A stretch of 64,000 nt of DNA from Mangifera indica. Its lineage: Eukaryota > Streptophyta > Magnoliopsida > Sapindales > Anacardiaceae. A program made the translations under genes and the position numbers. Positions 11,429 to 24,514 of the stretch are shown one piece after another. The notes beneath the pieces are model-generated. The model was not told the DNA's origin. It did no database searches and was given only the letters and a program-made list of their open reading frames with translations. The stretch spans positions 7,750,001 through 7,814,000 of the forward strand of contig NC_058153.1 in assembly GCF_011075055.1 (NCBI RefSeq), read 5' to 3'. The first letter of the stretch is position 1. Each line of letters begins with the position of its first letter.

Positions 11429-12826
11429 TATATGTTTAATGTCATATACGATTACATGTTTAACTTGTTTTTGTTGTGATAGAGGCTTAGTCAACAGGTC
11501 TGCTAAATTGTCATCTATTTCAACCCTCACAATCTGTATGTATCCATATTGAATGATTTCTTGAATCAAATGATATCGTCTAAGTATGTGTTTAGACCTC
11601 TAGCATGAGTTTAGTTCCTTTGCCTAATAATGGCTTTATTGTTGTCGCAATAAAGCTCAATTGACTTGACAATGATAGGAACCACTTCAAGTTTTTTAAT
11701 GAACTTCTTGATCCAAATAGCTTCCTTTGTTAACCTCCTTATTATTATTAACCATCTATAATGGTATCTTGTGGTATTAGAACTTCATCAAGTTATACCT
11801 TTCTCTCACTAGTCTTTTTGAGAATAAATTCTCTTCCTAAGAAAACATCAGTTTGAGCAACAAAAACTTTTTATTTTTTGGGTGATAGAGGCAATAACCT
11901 TTAGTTTCCTTTGGGTAACCCATTGATACACTTTTTAGATTTAATGTTTCGCTTGTTCAAAGTCAATTTTTTAACATAAGCTTTACAATCCAAAATTCTC
12001 AAGTAATCTAGATTAGAGTTTTGCCTAGTCCATAACTTGTATTGAGTTTTGTCAATAGATTTAGACGAGACATGGTCCAATCGATAAACAACTATTTCTA
12101 ATGCACAGCCTAAAAAAAACTAAAATAGTTCGTAAAACTCATTATACTGGTAATTTCCATCAAAGTCATATTCTTTCGTTCAAATATACCATTGTGTTGA
12201 CGAGAGAAGTGAGTTATAATAATATATATTTTATTTCAGGTATTCTCTGAATTTAGCACTTATGTATTCACCTTTTCGATCGCTTCAGAGGATTTTAATA
12301 TGTTTCTCAAGTTGTTTTTTTATTTTGTTCTTGAATTTTTAAAATTTTTCAAAGCATTCAAACTTTTGTTTCATAAAAAACATATAGTTTTATCTATTGA
12401 ACTCATTAGTAAATGTGACAAAGTAAGATTTCTCATATTGTCATGCACTGTCATTAGCTCACACTAATAGTTCAATTATCCTTTCACTGTGTCTAGTGAA
12501 GGATGCCTTGGGCATCTTACATAATAGACATGAGGCGCATTTATCATGACTAGGCATATTACATAATAGACATGAGACGCATTCATCATGACTGAAAGTT
12601 AAATGATTATAAAACTCCTTCTTTAAAAAGTTTTGATATATATTTTGGTCCGATATAGTCTAGTCTACAATGCCAAAAATACATCAACAATAAAAAATGA
12701 ATATCCTTTTTTGTCTAAAACAGACATAAAAATTAAATTTCTAGAATTAGTTGGAGCATAAAAAAATTGTTTAATCATAAAACTAATCCAGTGGGCAACC
12801 TAGGATAATAAGACCTTACGACAAAT
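11414..12826 (-). pseudogene. copia pol remnant: integrase and RNase H, RT deleted
   Basis: Read on the minus strand from high to low coordinates: a gag/protease-integrase linker (about 12700-12820, closely matching 41615-41735), the integrase zinc region with a duplicated Cys cluster (12511-12594), the integrase core (12100-12500), the integrase C-terminal part (11800-12080, with REFILKKTSERKV) and then directly the last part of RNase H (about 11440-11710, with SIELYCDNN). The whole RT and the first half of RNase H are missing. Many stops are present. The right end is cut by a gypsy LTR at 12827. It belongs to the same copia family as 36603-42819. Confidence 0.8.
12511..12594 (-). repeat. 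42-bp tandem duplication in integrase zinc region
   Basis: Units 12511-12552 and 12553-12594 differ at only a few positions. The length of 42 bp equals 14 codons, so the frame is kept and the CxSCLLC cluster of the gag-pre-integrase zinc domain appears twice. Confidence 0.85.
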
Positions 12827-13754
12827 TGTAAATCCCACAAGCTTGCCTAAGGATATTCTTGTCTTTTACCTATTTAGTTATGCTTGTGTTTTTTTGTGTA
12901 TATGATTTTTATGTGCATCACCATGCAGGGAAGTTCACGTGCTTGTGCGTGGGTTAGCAAAAGCAAAATGGTTATTTCTTATAAGGTGAGTGAAAATAAC
13001 TAATTTTAGAAAAACTGCCTGTGTACTAAGAGGTAACATTTTTTATTGTAGATAACAATAATTTGAATTCTAGATAATGATCAGTTTTGTGGTGATTTTG
13101 AAAAACTATCATTATTGGGTAATAACTTTCACGCATATGTGAAGGGTGGTACACAATTGTGTTGTGGAAATTGGTTAAAATAAAAAAATGCTAGGTCATT
13201 TGGTTGACACATTTGATCATATTTTCAAAAAAAACATAGAGAGGTTTAAAAGAGAAGAAGATTTTTGGATAAAGCCAAGACACAAGAATTGCTAGGAAAT
13301 CCAGTTTTGTCACGTGAAGACCAAACTTATCATCAGAGGAGAGGTAGATAACATGGCCTTTCAATTCCTTATCATATAGTTGATCATTTTTGGAAACATG
13401 TTAATCTGTGAATTGATGTGCTTGAGATCATGACATGATGAGTAAGTGTCTTGAACTATTGAACTTGTATTTTGAATATGATACATCTTGGAGAATTATG
13501 TATAAATTGATCTCTACGCTTACTTGTTAGTTAACTATAAATGTGGTGTTGAATGGTAATTGATAATTGATAATTTGATTTATGGATGTGTTCAATAATT
13601 GATATAATCCACATTTTTACATGGTATTCCATAATTAAGTGTTTACAATATATTTAATATCCACTGTATAATGTTAGAGGAAAAGTTTTAAGTTAACACA
13701 TTTTTTCAAGTGTAAATTCTAGGCAAGGGTATATATCTAGAGAAAGGTATTAAA
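12827..13754 (+). repeat. gypsy 5' LTR, short form
   Basis: It starts TGTAAATCCCACAAG, matching the TGTAACACCCACAAG start of the LTR at 49096, and ends AGAAAGGTATTAAA, a degraded form of the usual GGTGTTACA end. At 928 bp it is under half the length of the other gypsy LTRs, so it is either a different subfamily or internally deleted. It interrupts the copia remnant on its left. Confidence 0.7.
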
Positions 13755-13758
13755 TTTG

Positions 13759-13770
13759 TGGTATTGGAGC
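13759..13770 (+). other. tRNA primer-binding site
   Basis: TGGTATTGGAGC follows the LTR end and matches the initiator methionine tRNA site TGGTATCAGAGC with two changes. Confidence 0.8.
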
Positions 13771-13919
13771 TTGGTTTAGAAACCTAAAAAGGTGTTAAGT
13801 GTTTGAATACGCATAAGTTTGTTAAGTGACCTTTCATGTAACACTAACCACTCCTACGTGTCAATTGTTGTAAGTATTATTTTAACTTGTATTTGAATTG
13901 TGCTTTAGATGTTTCAGCG

Positions 13920-14522
13920 TGAATGTTAATTTTAGGATAAGGAGAAGGCTTATGGGTAATGATCAAGATGTCCCTACCTCAAAGGGTAATCAGTGAGAGA
14001 CTCGGAAATAAGCCTTCAATGTAGTTGTAGTGTCACAAATTGATAACTCGATTATATGGTAGATTGTTTAAAAGGTTTTCTTGGAGAATCTTGAGGCATA
14101 TGAAAGTGTGGGACATCCAATTGAGATCCCTCCCATTATTAAGCATGCACAATAGTTAGTTAGTCACCTAACAAGATAGAGTGGACGATGAGGTATAAAA
14201 GACAATTGTTGTGGGTGGTGACAAAGGACAACTCTACTCATGTATAATTTGGTTAGAAAACGTCAATTTCCAGAATTTAAAGGTGGCTTAAGGATTGGAT
14301 AAGTACCACTTGAGGAATGGTTGGAGGCTGTTAAGAATGTTATAGGTTTATTTGAGATGACAAACTGGTAGATGTTATATGACACTTACCAATTTGTTGA
14401 GATGATTTAAGTAGATTTTTTTATGGGCTTTTAAGAAAGAGTACATGTCTACTAATGTGTTGTATATCCAAACTTGGGATTTTGTTAATTTGAGACAAAT
14501 GCAGATGATTGTTAGGGAGTAT
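13920..14522 (+). pseudogene. gypsy gag remnant, truncated
   Basis: The frame near 14235-14400 gives FPEFKGGLRIG and EEWLEAVKNVI, the N-terminal capsid region of gypsy gag (compare 3640-3720). Stops occur throughout. The sequence ends at the LTR of the minus-strand element starting at 14523, and the remainder was not found on the far side. Confidence 0.7.
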
Positions 14523-16597
14523 TGTAACACGTCTCTCTAGACATATATTCCTACCCAAAATATGCATTCAAAGAAATGTGTTAAGGCTTTCAAACACACA
14601 CATTAATATAATAAATGAATGGTATTAAATATTAAATCCCACAATCCCAAAAGTTTAAAAATCAAATACCGATAAATAATCTAATTCAAATCATATGTCT
14701 AAAATCCAAGTTTACAAAACCCAAGTGTATAATAGTCTAAATCCAAAATCAATACATAGATAAATATAAATAAAATCCAAAAGTGCAAATGACATAAATG
14801 CCTTTCACTCATGCAACGTTTTGAGTTGACTTGCTAGCTTTGTTGTCCACTTTCTACTCCAAAATCTTACCTATAAAATCACAAAGAACACAGTAAGTAA
14901 AACACATTCAGTAAATAAGTGATCTCTCAACACCATGCACACAATAATAAAGCAATGCTATACTCCAAAATGTTCCATATCTAAGTTAGTTATGGTATTT
15001 TGGATATTTTCTCAATAACCCAGATGCTTAAACAAATATATCGACACCTACGCCTAAATTCGAATGTTTGTGCCATCCTCGATAACTAATACCAACTGAT
15101 ATAAATCGACATCTCAAATGTCTAGTGAAAGCATAAGACATTCTAGATGTAACCTTGTACACATACTGGCTGATCTTTAGGCTAAGGTCACATAAACGGT
15201 CACACAAACTAGTCTCGATGCTTCCACAACCACATTGCGCATAGCTCGGTGATAAGACCACACTGCATATAGCTTAGTAGTAGATCACACTACATACAAC
15301 TCAGTGACGTGTCCACATTACATAAGCTTATAGTGCCTTGGTGGTGAGAATAAGGTAATACATCATTCGTATTTTTGACTTGAAATCACTCCGGTCTAGG
15401 TCTATATCACTGTCCACATCGTCAAACATTTTATACAAATTCCCCCTCATACTGCCTTCGTTATCACTTTACCATTGATTCTTCTCATAATCATCCATTA
15501 TAAGGGTAAAATGGGTATTTTTATACTCGCATATGAGCATGGAAATTTCAACCTAACATTAGTAAATTCATGCACCTTTACTTCTAAATTTCCTCGCATG
15601 TATAAGAGTATATTACTTAACCTACATAAACATGCATCTAATAGACACGAGCATGCAACCTAAGACATGATACATGTCGTGTGTCTTATACCACACAAGT
15701 GTGTACCTAAGCCTAAATTAATACATCTATATATTTCTTTTACACGAGACTGTTCATTCCCAAAATTACATAGGTGCGTATTCTTTATACAAAGACGTGT
15801 AATGTCTTTTTCCAAAACTGTGAATTTTTATTTTTATGCGTTTTCCAGTCTTTCAAACACTACCACAAATCCAAAAAAGCTCATATTGCATGGCCCAAAA
15901 TCCTACCATACACTCATACTACACAATATAGAAAAAAACTATGATCTTATATCATCAATGATAAGATGATTATGCATCAATTCAATCAACTCTATTTCAT
16001 GTATGAGTATTTATGATGAGTTATTCACCATATGCATATATAATCCCAAGGACATTAGAATCACCTAAACAGAATGAATACAAATGATGCTACTTACCTT
16101 TTTTCTAACGAATATGCTATTCTTTACATGGCAAGAAAAATTTTTGGAAGTTCCTTGCGTTTTCTTACATCAAAAGCTCCAAAAATCCCTCTTAATTCTT
16201 CATTTTTTGTGAATATAATGAAGAGCAACTCTGTTAAACGAGTTTGGACCTCTTTTTATTTTTAACAGAAAATAATGATACATGTTCGTGTGCCCTTCAT
16301 ACACAGAGGTTTATACTATTAACTATTAATGATAGTTTCTGAAATCACTGTGAAACGTATCTTTATCTAAAAATTCAAACACATTAACAGTAGTATACAT
16401 GGGCGTTTATATCTCCTATACTTACCTAAATTTCATGCATCACACAAGAAAAGACAATTTTACCCTGTTATCACACACACAAGCATGTGGTATTCCCACA
16501 TGGTCGTGCAACAAAAAAGTCACACAAATACAAAAAAATAAACATGTTCAAAGAGGTCAAAAGACAAAAGTACCATTGGGCATACTTATAAATGTTA
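14523..16597 (-). repeat. gypsy 3' LTR, minus strand
   Basis: It starts TGTAACACGTCTCTCTAG, the reverse complement of the LTR end at 8735-8754, and runs to about 16597, where the complement of a TAACA start is found. The polypurine tract of the element (CGAGGAGAAATC on the minus strand) lies at 16598-16609. The open frames inside at 15028-15261, 15475-15663, 15667-15969 and 16399-16704 have no protein features and are treated as chance. Confidence 0.8.
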
Positions 16598-19400
16598 GAT
16601 TTCTCCTCGTTTATAAGAATTTCATCTTTGAAATTCATTCAAATAGTTGTGAAAACCTTTGCGTCATATTTTGCTCCACCTCTCAAGTGGCCTCTTCGAC
16701 TTGATGGTTTCTCCAAAAACCCTTAATCAGTAGAATCTGCTTGTTTTTAAGTCGTTTAACCATGTATCTAAAATCTAAACTGGTTACTTTTTATAGACTA
16801 GATTATTCTCAACCTCCACATTGTCCGCTTTTAACACATGACTTGAGTCACTAATATACTTACACAATAATGACACATGGAATACATTGAATCCGATCTA
16901 TGTTTGTTGGCAATGCATGTTAGTAGATAACCTTACTTACACGCTCTAAAACCTCAAAGGGTTGCCCAAATCTCAAAGCCAATTTATTTTTCTATCAAAA
17001 CCTCATCACTTAACAGTAAAGGCCTGCTCTTATAAAAATCATATCACCTATATCAAACTTCAAGTCTCGTATCCATTAATTTACATAACTCTTTTGACGA
17101 TCCTAAGTTTGTATCAATCTCTTTTTGATTAGTCTCATATTCTTAATCATTTTCTAAGTTACCTTGGACCCTAAAGTTTATGCCAAAACAACCCTCTCAC
17201 TATCTAATCCCAATTAAGTGGTGATCTATACCTTCACCTATAAAATGCATTATACGAAGCCATCCAGATGGTCATATGATAACTATTATTTTACGCAAAC
17301 TCTATAAATGGTAACACATCAATCTAACTCAATCACTAATCTAAACAACATACTTTCAACATGTCGTTGATCACCTAATTTACTCTTTCAGTCTTTCTAT
17401 TAGTTTGAGGATGATAAGTGATACTAAATGTCAATCTTATAACCATAGAGCTTTGTAAACTTTGTCATAATGTTAAAACAAATCTCATGTCTTTGTCTAA
17501 CACAATTGTCTTAAACACACCATAGTCTTACAATTTTTTGACATATATATGACCCAATTAATCAATACTATTACTTTTTTTAACTAGGATGAAGTATGTT
17601 GAATTGGTCAAATGGTCCACTACGATCTATAAGGCATTAAATCCATTCTTGACCCTTGGTAATCCAACTACAAAATCCATAGAAATATACTATTATTTCC
17701 ATTTAACAATGCTCTAAAGTTATAATAAACCATACGGTCTCTGGTGCTCAGCTTTAACCTATTAACACATTAAACACTAAGCAATAAAATTAGTTAAATA
17801 TGTTTTCATGTTAAACCACCAAAACGACCTTTTCAAATCCTGATACATGTTTTCACTCCCAGAGTGAGCATTGTAAAGGGAACTATAAGCCTTTGTGATG
17901 ATCTTACTTTTTAAATTAACATCACAGATAACACAAACTTGTCATAGAGCCTCAACACATTGCCAATCATATTAAACTCTCCCTTAATGCCTTTGGTAAC
18001 TTTCTACCATATGGATCTCATCAAAAAGAGTTAACTTAATCTATAATCCAACCATCAAACCAATAACCAACTTTATTTGCGCTCTCACCAACTCATACTA
18101 CAACTCTCAGCAAACAATGATCTAAGAAAATTTTACCTTTCTACTTAAAACATCTGTTACAACATTGGTTTTATCTAGGTGGTATATGATATTACAATTG
18201 TAGTCCTTCACCAATTCTAACCATCTCCTTTATCTCATATTTAACTTTTTTTGGGGGAAAAAATATTTTGAACTCTTATTATTTGTGTACATATTACATT
18301 TTACTTTGTACAAATAATGCCACTAGATTTTTAAAACAAACACCACTACTAACAACTCTAAATCATGAATAGGGTATCGAGTCTCATAATTCTTAAATTG
18401 TTAAAGGCATATACAATTACTTTACCCCTTTGTATCAATACAACTCTCAAACTATGGTAAGAAATATTTATATATAAGTCATATTCCTCACTCTCTATTG
18501 AAAATGCTAAAATCGATGCTGAAGTCAATTTCCTCTTTAGGGTTTAGAAACTCCTCTCATAAGAATCAACCCATCTAAAAAAAAAATTACTTTTGGTCAA
18601 CTCAGTCAATAGTCAAGATAACTTAGCAAAACCCATCACAAATCATTTGCAGTAACTTGTTAACCCTATAAAACTCTAGATCTCCTTAGTTGTCTTGGGT
18701 CTTTGCCATTCTAACATAATTTCAACCTTACTTGGATTTACCGAGATACCATCAATTGATACAATATGTCCCAGAAATGTCACACAGTCCAGTGATAACT
18801 CACACTTAGAGAACTTAACATACAATTATTTATCTTATAGTCTCTACAATACGAATATCAAATGTTGCTCATGCTTCTGTTGAGTCTTGGAATACATCAA
18901 TATGCCAATAATATGCACCAAGATGAATTTATCAAGACAATTACCTTATTCATCATATCCATGAAAACTATCGAAACATTAGTCAAACCAAAGGACATCA
19001 CTACAAACTCATGGTGTCCATACCTTGTCTTGAAAATAGTTTTTGGAATGTCTTTCTTAACCACCAAAAGTTGATGATACCCATCAATTTTAGAAAACAC
19101 TGAAGCGTTTTTCAACTGATCAAAGAAGTAATTAATCCATGGTAGCGCATACTTATTTTTTTTACCATTATCTTATTCAATTCTTTATAATCAATACATC
19201 TCAAGGTAAATGACTCGATCTGATGAAATCATTATCTAGAAACTCCTATAATTGCTTCTTTGATTCCTGAAGTTCAGTTAAGACCCTTCTATATGGTGTT
19301 TTGAAAATAAGCGTTATCTCGAAAGCTAACTTAATGTTGAACTCAATCTTTCTCTCATGTGCTAACTTTGGCAAATCATTATTTCCTTAATGGGGTCACA
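16598..19400 (-). pseudogene. gypsy pol remnant: RT, RNase H, integrase
   Basis: On the minus strand, RT begins near 19390 (PYRRVLTELQESKKQL) and includes the open segment 19115-18897 with [10 protein letters not shown] and [17 protein letters not shown] thumb and RNase H follow (about 18740-18060, with VSIDGISVNPSKVEI and YHLDKTNVVTDVLSR), then the integrase zinc region and core (about 17900-17150) and a C-terminal part (about 16990-16620). All frames contain stops. Gag, protease and the 5' LTR are absent, so the element is truncated near 19400. Together with the LTR at 14523-16597 it forms one minus-strand gypsy element. Confidence 0.85.
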
Positions 19401-20899
19401 ATTTATACCTGATACATGATCTCTATGAAGGAAAACAAATCATACAAAAACGAAGTAAATAATCACAAAATATTTATAATAAAAAATGAATGATTTATTA
19501 CTAATTCAATAATCCTCATCAATCCCAATATAGCATCTACAAGTTTATCTCAAGTGTGTTCAAATGTATTTACGGTTATTATGGAATATGACAAAAGTTG
19601 TGAATTGTTAAAATATAAAAATTGAAATTTTAAGATGATGTCCAGTTGTGCTTAAAGGGTGCATGCCCATTTATTTGATTTCACATCAGATAGATGGATA
19701 ACGTGTCACGTATGAGATTTTAAAACAATGCATGGTCATGCATGACAAAGTGTATACCTGTACATGTGGTTTCACTTTGAAAAAAAAAATTACATGATGT
19801 GGTAAAGATGTTAAGATTTAACGACACATGTGCATACACTTTCCTTCCTAGTTACTAAGACATAAATATCAAATTCATACACTCAAATAGTGCAAATCCA
19901 CGTATAAGAAATTTAACTGGGAATATATTTCATCATGACTCAGACGGATGGTTTTGACACGGGGGTACACTTTGACATGCATTGCTGATATTGGCATCTT
20001 CATTTTAAAAATTCATGTAAAGATTTGAAATGTGGTTACCTTGAGTGTTTTGACAACCCAATACAAAAAAATTAAATTACAGTTAAGCTTTTTAAACACA
20101 AAATTGAATTCGAGTAACGTAACACAACTCAAAACTAAATCGATTAGTGTTAAAGTTGACATAAAAGTAACTTGAATTAATGAACTAACTTAAATACTTA
20201 AAGAAATGTTACTTTAGTAGAATATTGTTAAAGACAAATTAAAGAAATGATAAAGGACAAGTATCAACAATAGTTAAAATTAGATATGTCAATTCGGTTT
20301 ATCAAACTAGATTTAAGGAGAGGATTTCACAATAGAAATAGAATATGGATGAAGATCGCTAAAATTCTTATAATTGAGGACAATATGGGAATGAGGATAG
20401 ATATATTCATGGCTTGTCCCCTCCTAACCTATTATTTTCCTGGTTTGTCTTCTCCTTTATATATCCCTTAAATTTTTAAATATTATATACCCTTTAAAGT
20501 TTTGAATTATTATATACCCTTTAAAGTTTTGAATTATTACAAATATGTTTTCACATGTTATAAATGTTATTATTTTTCTAACTGAGATAAGAAAGAGAAG
20601 GTGAGAGAAACTTTTCCCATGGGGAAGGCATGATGATACCCAATCATAACCTTATTGAGGGTGGGGCAAAGACAGGGAAAGGTAATAGGGATTAGGGTAT
20701 TTGTACATAGTTAAAATCTTTACATATTACATATAATTGTATTTCCAATTTGAACATAGATTTGATTTAGTTAGAGGTAAAAAATGTTGACACAATTCTA
20801 ATTTAAGTTGGGATAGAGTTAAGGATCTCTAATCCAAAACTTGAATATTCAAACATAACCCAATGACATGAACTCTAGGTCTAGTTATCTTGTCAGAGA
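19401..20899. other. No gene; decayed repeat DNA
   Basis: No coding sequence is recognised. The part around 19680-19820 resembles 25965-26085 in order and wording (a GTGTCA-rich start, a run of A, then a GATGTGG-like block), so it is probably a fragment of the same LTR family. The part 20060-20880 has no match elsewhere in the window that I could see. The open frame 20286-20471 has no known features. Confidence 0.4.
20481..20534. repeat. 27-bp tandem duplication
   Basis: Two adjacent copies of TATTATATACCCTTTAAAG plus eight more bases; the second starts at 20508. The copies are identical, so the duplication is recent or well conserved. Confidence 0.85.
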
Positions 20900-21494
20900 T
20901 GTGTTTTCAACTACAAGGAATATACTCATTTTGTTTTAGTGTGGAAATTAGGTTATACGCAAAATATAGCTTTATATATGCGTACACATGACTATTCTAA
21001 AGGCAAACATAATCATGACAAATGAAAAATCTAATTTCCATTTGTAATGTACAACCATGTGCAAGACCATGCGTTCCTGATAGTTAGAAATGATAATAAC
21101 CAATGAACAACTATACGAAGGACACATACAATTTTTCATGACATATAAGATGTGTCATGATAGATAACCATGTGAAAAAGGTATATGGTCACTCACAATG
21201 TAAAAAGGTAATTTTGCCTCTAGAATCTAGTGCAAACATGAAGGAAAAGGAAGTCACTCATGACAAAAGATGTACACCCGTATAGAAGACATGCACACTC
21301 GTACATACAGTCACAATTTAATGTGCATGTGAGCGAGTAAGCCATCCACGAGATGATAGTGCATGATCATGCATAGGACATGCAAGACCATCCATTATGT
21401 CATGATTAGGTTTGCCCGTGAATGAGAAACATGCATATAAGGAAAGGATGCATGCCTATTAAGTTATGATGCACAATTGTATAATCAAACATAA
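20900..21494 (+). mobile_element. Decayed gypsy-type LTR fragment, left part
   Basis: A dense cluster of CATGCA/TGCATG words with short dyads (for example GCATGATCATGC near 21364) matches the cluster at 26520-27020, so both are copies of one LTR family. It is cut at 21494 by a copia solo LTR and resumes at 23744. Confidence 0.5.
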
Positions 21495-23743
21495 TGTTAG
21501 GATAGATACGCTAAAGCCAGTTAATTTGATATTTGTAATTGTAATTTATCTTATTAATTAATAAAAAAATTTATAATTATTCAGTTCATATGTTTGTCTA
21601 TTATATAATTGTGCAAATAACATACCTTTAAAATGGTAGAATTATAAGAAGAGGATCACACGACTGATCATAGAAATCTTATACATATTAGATGGTCATT
21701 CTAGAAATACACATAATTCTAACATTATAATGACCAAAGACACATGTAACGATGACAAAATTATCATAATATTGAGCGATCCTACCAAAAGATGACAATA
21801 GTTCTTATATGTTAAAGTTTTTTATTGACAGCTTAGCGCAACATATGTGTTCATCAGATTAACTCCACCAAATAATATCCGTATGGAGAATTGTTGTAAT
21901 GTTTATGACATAAATTCTTTGAACAATATAAGTGCATGTAATCTTTTGATTTGAGATTACCAGATCGTCTTGTGTAAGGATTGATATAATTTGACGCTAT
22001 CCAATGTATCGTCATAATAAGGGTATCATAAAGATAGTAAATAAGCAAATCGTGAGATACATGAAGGTTATTGTTAGTCAGTAAAAGATTCGTCACTCCT
22101 AAGTACAAGAGAAGATATCTAATATACGAATGTTGAAAGACATTCATGACTGCTTGAATCTACGACATAATGGGATGAGATTATAGTTTAATTCGTGTAA
22201 GTCATTAATGTGTATTAGCTTATATCGAAGAACTACTAAGATAAACAACTTCTATGTCTCAACTTCGAGATATATCAATTGAATAAATGATTGAATTGCA
22301 CGTAACTATAATATTGTAAAAGCTTATAAAGATATTCGTTGACATTGTTATCCGGATGCCTATGAAACTTTACTAGAGGCCAATCTTGATATGTATCTAA
22401 ATTCGATCTGAAGTTAGACATTATTGATTCGATAGAAAATTTATAGATCACACACATTAAAGGGTTGAAATGAACCAAGAGACAAGCATCTTTTGACAAC
22501 AATCTTAAGATCAGAGAAAAAGAGAAATATATGGATGTGTTTTAACTGGACTCAATTTGATGTGCATGGTGCCATGTGACATCATGCAAATGCATTATAT
22601 GGTTTCTTAAGAAGTCTAACCAAGCAAGGCCAAATAATGTATGTGAATCAACTGGTTGAGTTAACTTGCGGGTAAAATGTTTTAGTTAAACAATGATTCT
22701 TTAAAGGTCTCATTTGATTGAAAGTTTGAGTTAAGTTGGAATCTTAATTTAGGATTTCATATGCATTAAAACTTTCAATAAATTCATAATCTTTTTTTTT
22801 GATAAAAAGTTTAAATTGAATTGAAATCTAATTTAATTAGCATTTCTCTGCCTTAAAATTTTAATAAATTAAGAGTCTTAATTTAATAAAAACTCTTGGA
22901 TACCTTATCACCTAAGTAGTTAAAGTCCTAACTAATTTAAAATTCATATACATCTTATAAATAAAAGTGTTTAGTTTGAATCAAATTTTTTAACAAAACA
23001 ATCTTAAACACACATCTCTACGCCTAGAATATGGTTGATGCAAGCTTCCACTGTCATGATTTAATTTTCAAGATCTAATCGACAGAAGCCCTAACAACAT
23101 TCTTTCTGGATCGCCTCTCATTCGTGCTTTGCATGGATACCAAGGCGTCACCACAAGAAGGTTGGATAACGATCTTTGCATAGTCATGTGAAGTTTTGGA
23201 GGAGCAAACAACACAAGAATAATTTCTAAACACCTTATATGTGTTTAATAAGAACTTTTGGACATCTTCTCACCTGAGTTATTAGAGTCTTAACTAACTT
23301 AGAATTCATACACACCTTATAAGTAAAGGTGTTTAGTTTGAGTCAAATTTTTTAACACAACAATCGTAAACGTATACATCCTAAACACATATTTCTATGT
23401 CTAGAATCTTGTTGACACAAGCTTTCATTGTCATGATCTAATTTTCAAGATCTAGTCAATAAAAGCCTTTATAACATTCTTTCTGAATCACCTCTCATTC
23501 ATGCTCTACATGGGTACCAAGGCATCACCTCAAGAGGATTAGATAACAATCTTTACATAACCATGTGAAGTCTTGGACGAGCAAACAATACAAGTATAAT
23601 TTCTAAAACCCTTATATGTGTTTAACACATTCATAAATCTATGTATTACAACAGATATCTTGGATGGGTTTTCAGATATTTGATATTTTTTTAATTTTTT
23701 AATTATATTGTGTTGTCAGTTAATGGGGCTCTAAAACCTTACA
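21495..23743 (+). mobile_element. copia solo LTR with perfect target duplication
   Basis: It starts TGTTAGGATAG and ends CCTTACA, like the copia LTR at 36603-38156. The flanks are CATAA on both sides (21490-21494 and 23744-23748), a perfect 5-bp target duplication. The first kilobase follows the other LTR copies; the last part is a doubled R-U5 segment, which explains the length of 2249 bp against 1554 bp. No internal region is present. The minus-strand open frames at 21854-22147 and 22275-22502 have no protein features. Confidence 0.88.
22891..23626 (+). repeat. Tandem duplication of about 362 bp in LTR R-U5
   Basis: Unit 1 (22891-23252) and unit 2 (23253-23626) share the same order of blocks: an AACTCTTGGA-like start, a TTATAAATAAA-like block, a GGATACCAAGGCGTCAC block and a TTATATGTGTTTAA end. 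They differ at perhaps one base in ten. The matching stretch in the LTR at 36603 (about 37785-38040) is present only once. Confidence 0.85.
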
Positions 23744-24514
23744 CATAATATAAATGAAAGTTAAAGTTTTACATCCAACTGTTCATAGTAATGTCCAAAA
23801 AGATTGTAGAGAAGTATATGGTAAGTAGTTGTACTACACATAACAAGAGAGTGCACTTACAAGTTAGGACTTGAAAGTGGCCAAATTAATGTGAAATCTA
23901 GTTATGAGCCTAAGTTATGATAGAGAGTTTAAGTGCATGCATGTTTTACATGAAAACATACCACAACCAGTTTTATTTGCATGAGACAAGTTTTCTATAT
24001 GTATGTTTTCACACAAATAAGGTTTACTTATGTTTGGAATTGATCTCATATGACACATAGTTAACTAACGATCCACAAAACATATGTGGAACCTAATCCT
24101 ATAGGACACATGAGGACTTAATATATTTGCAGATATGTGTGGAACATATTCCTTAGTCACAGTTTTTCAATACAGAACACCAATGAAAACATGTTTCGCA
24201 AGGGAGCGCTCGTAAAATTCTTTTTACACATGCGTGTAGTAGAGCATAATCATGACATAACAGTCTAACAGTGTGTAGAAAAATGAGATTGCGCAATACA
24301 TAACTCATATAGTCAAGTGGTCAAATCCATATCTCAACTTAGGCCGATTGAAATAGAGAAAAAGTACCTATAGGTACATCCTAAGAATGAAAAGGTCTTT
24401 TCATTGATATTTTGATGGTATATGAAGTGACATATGTTAAGGGCTTAAAAATTATTATTTTAATTAAAATTTAAGTTGACAAACGTTACACCCTCATTCA
24501 TCCGACGTCATATT
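23744..24514 (+). mobile_element. Decayed gypsy-type LTR fragment, right part
   Basis: This continues the LTR broken at 21494. Blocks such as GAGAGTTTAAGTGCATGCATG resemble 27165-27245 in the second copy. A possible end (GTTACA) is at 24485-24490. No coding sequence is seen. Confidence 0.4.

Noticed and set aside
15475..16704. A series of open frames of 60-100 codons
   Set aside because: They lie inside a minus-strand gypsy LTR and have no family features; the same LTR in other copies is not open there.
22891..23626. Possible CRISPR-like or satellite array
   Set aside because: There are only two long units and they match the R-U5 part of a copia LTR; it is a simple tandem duplication.
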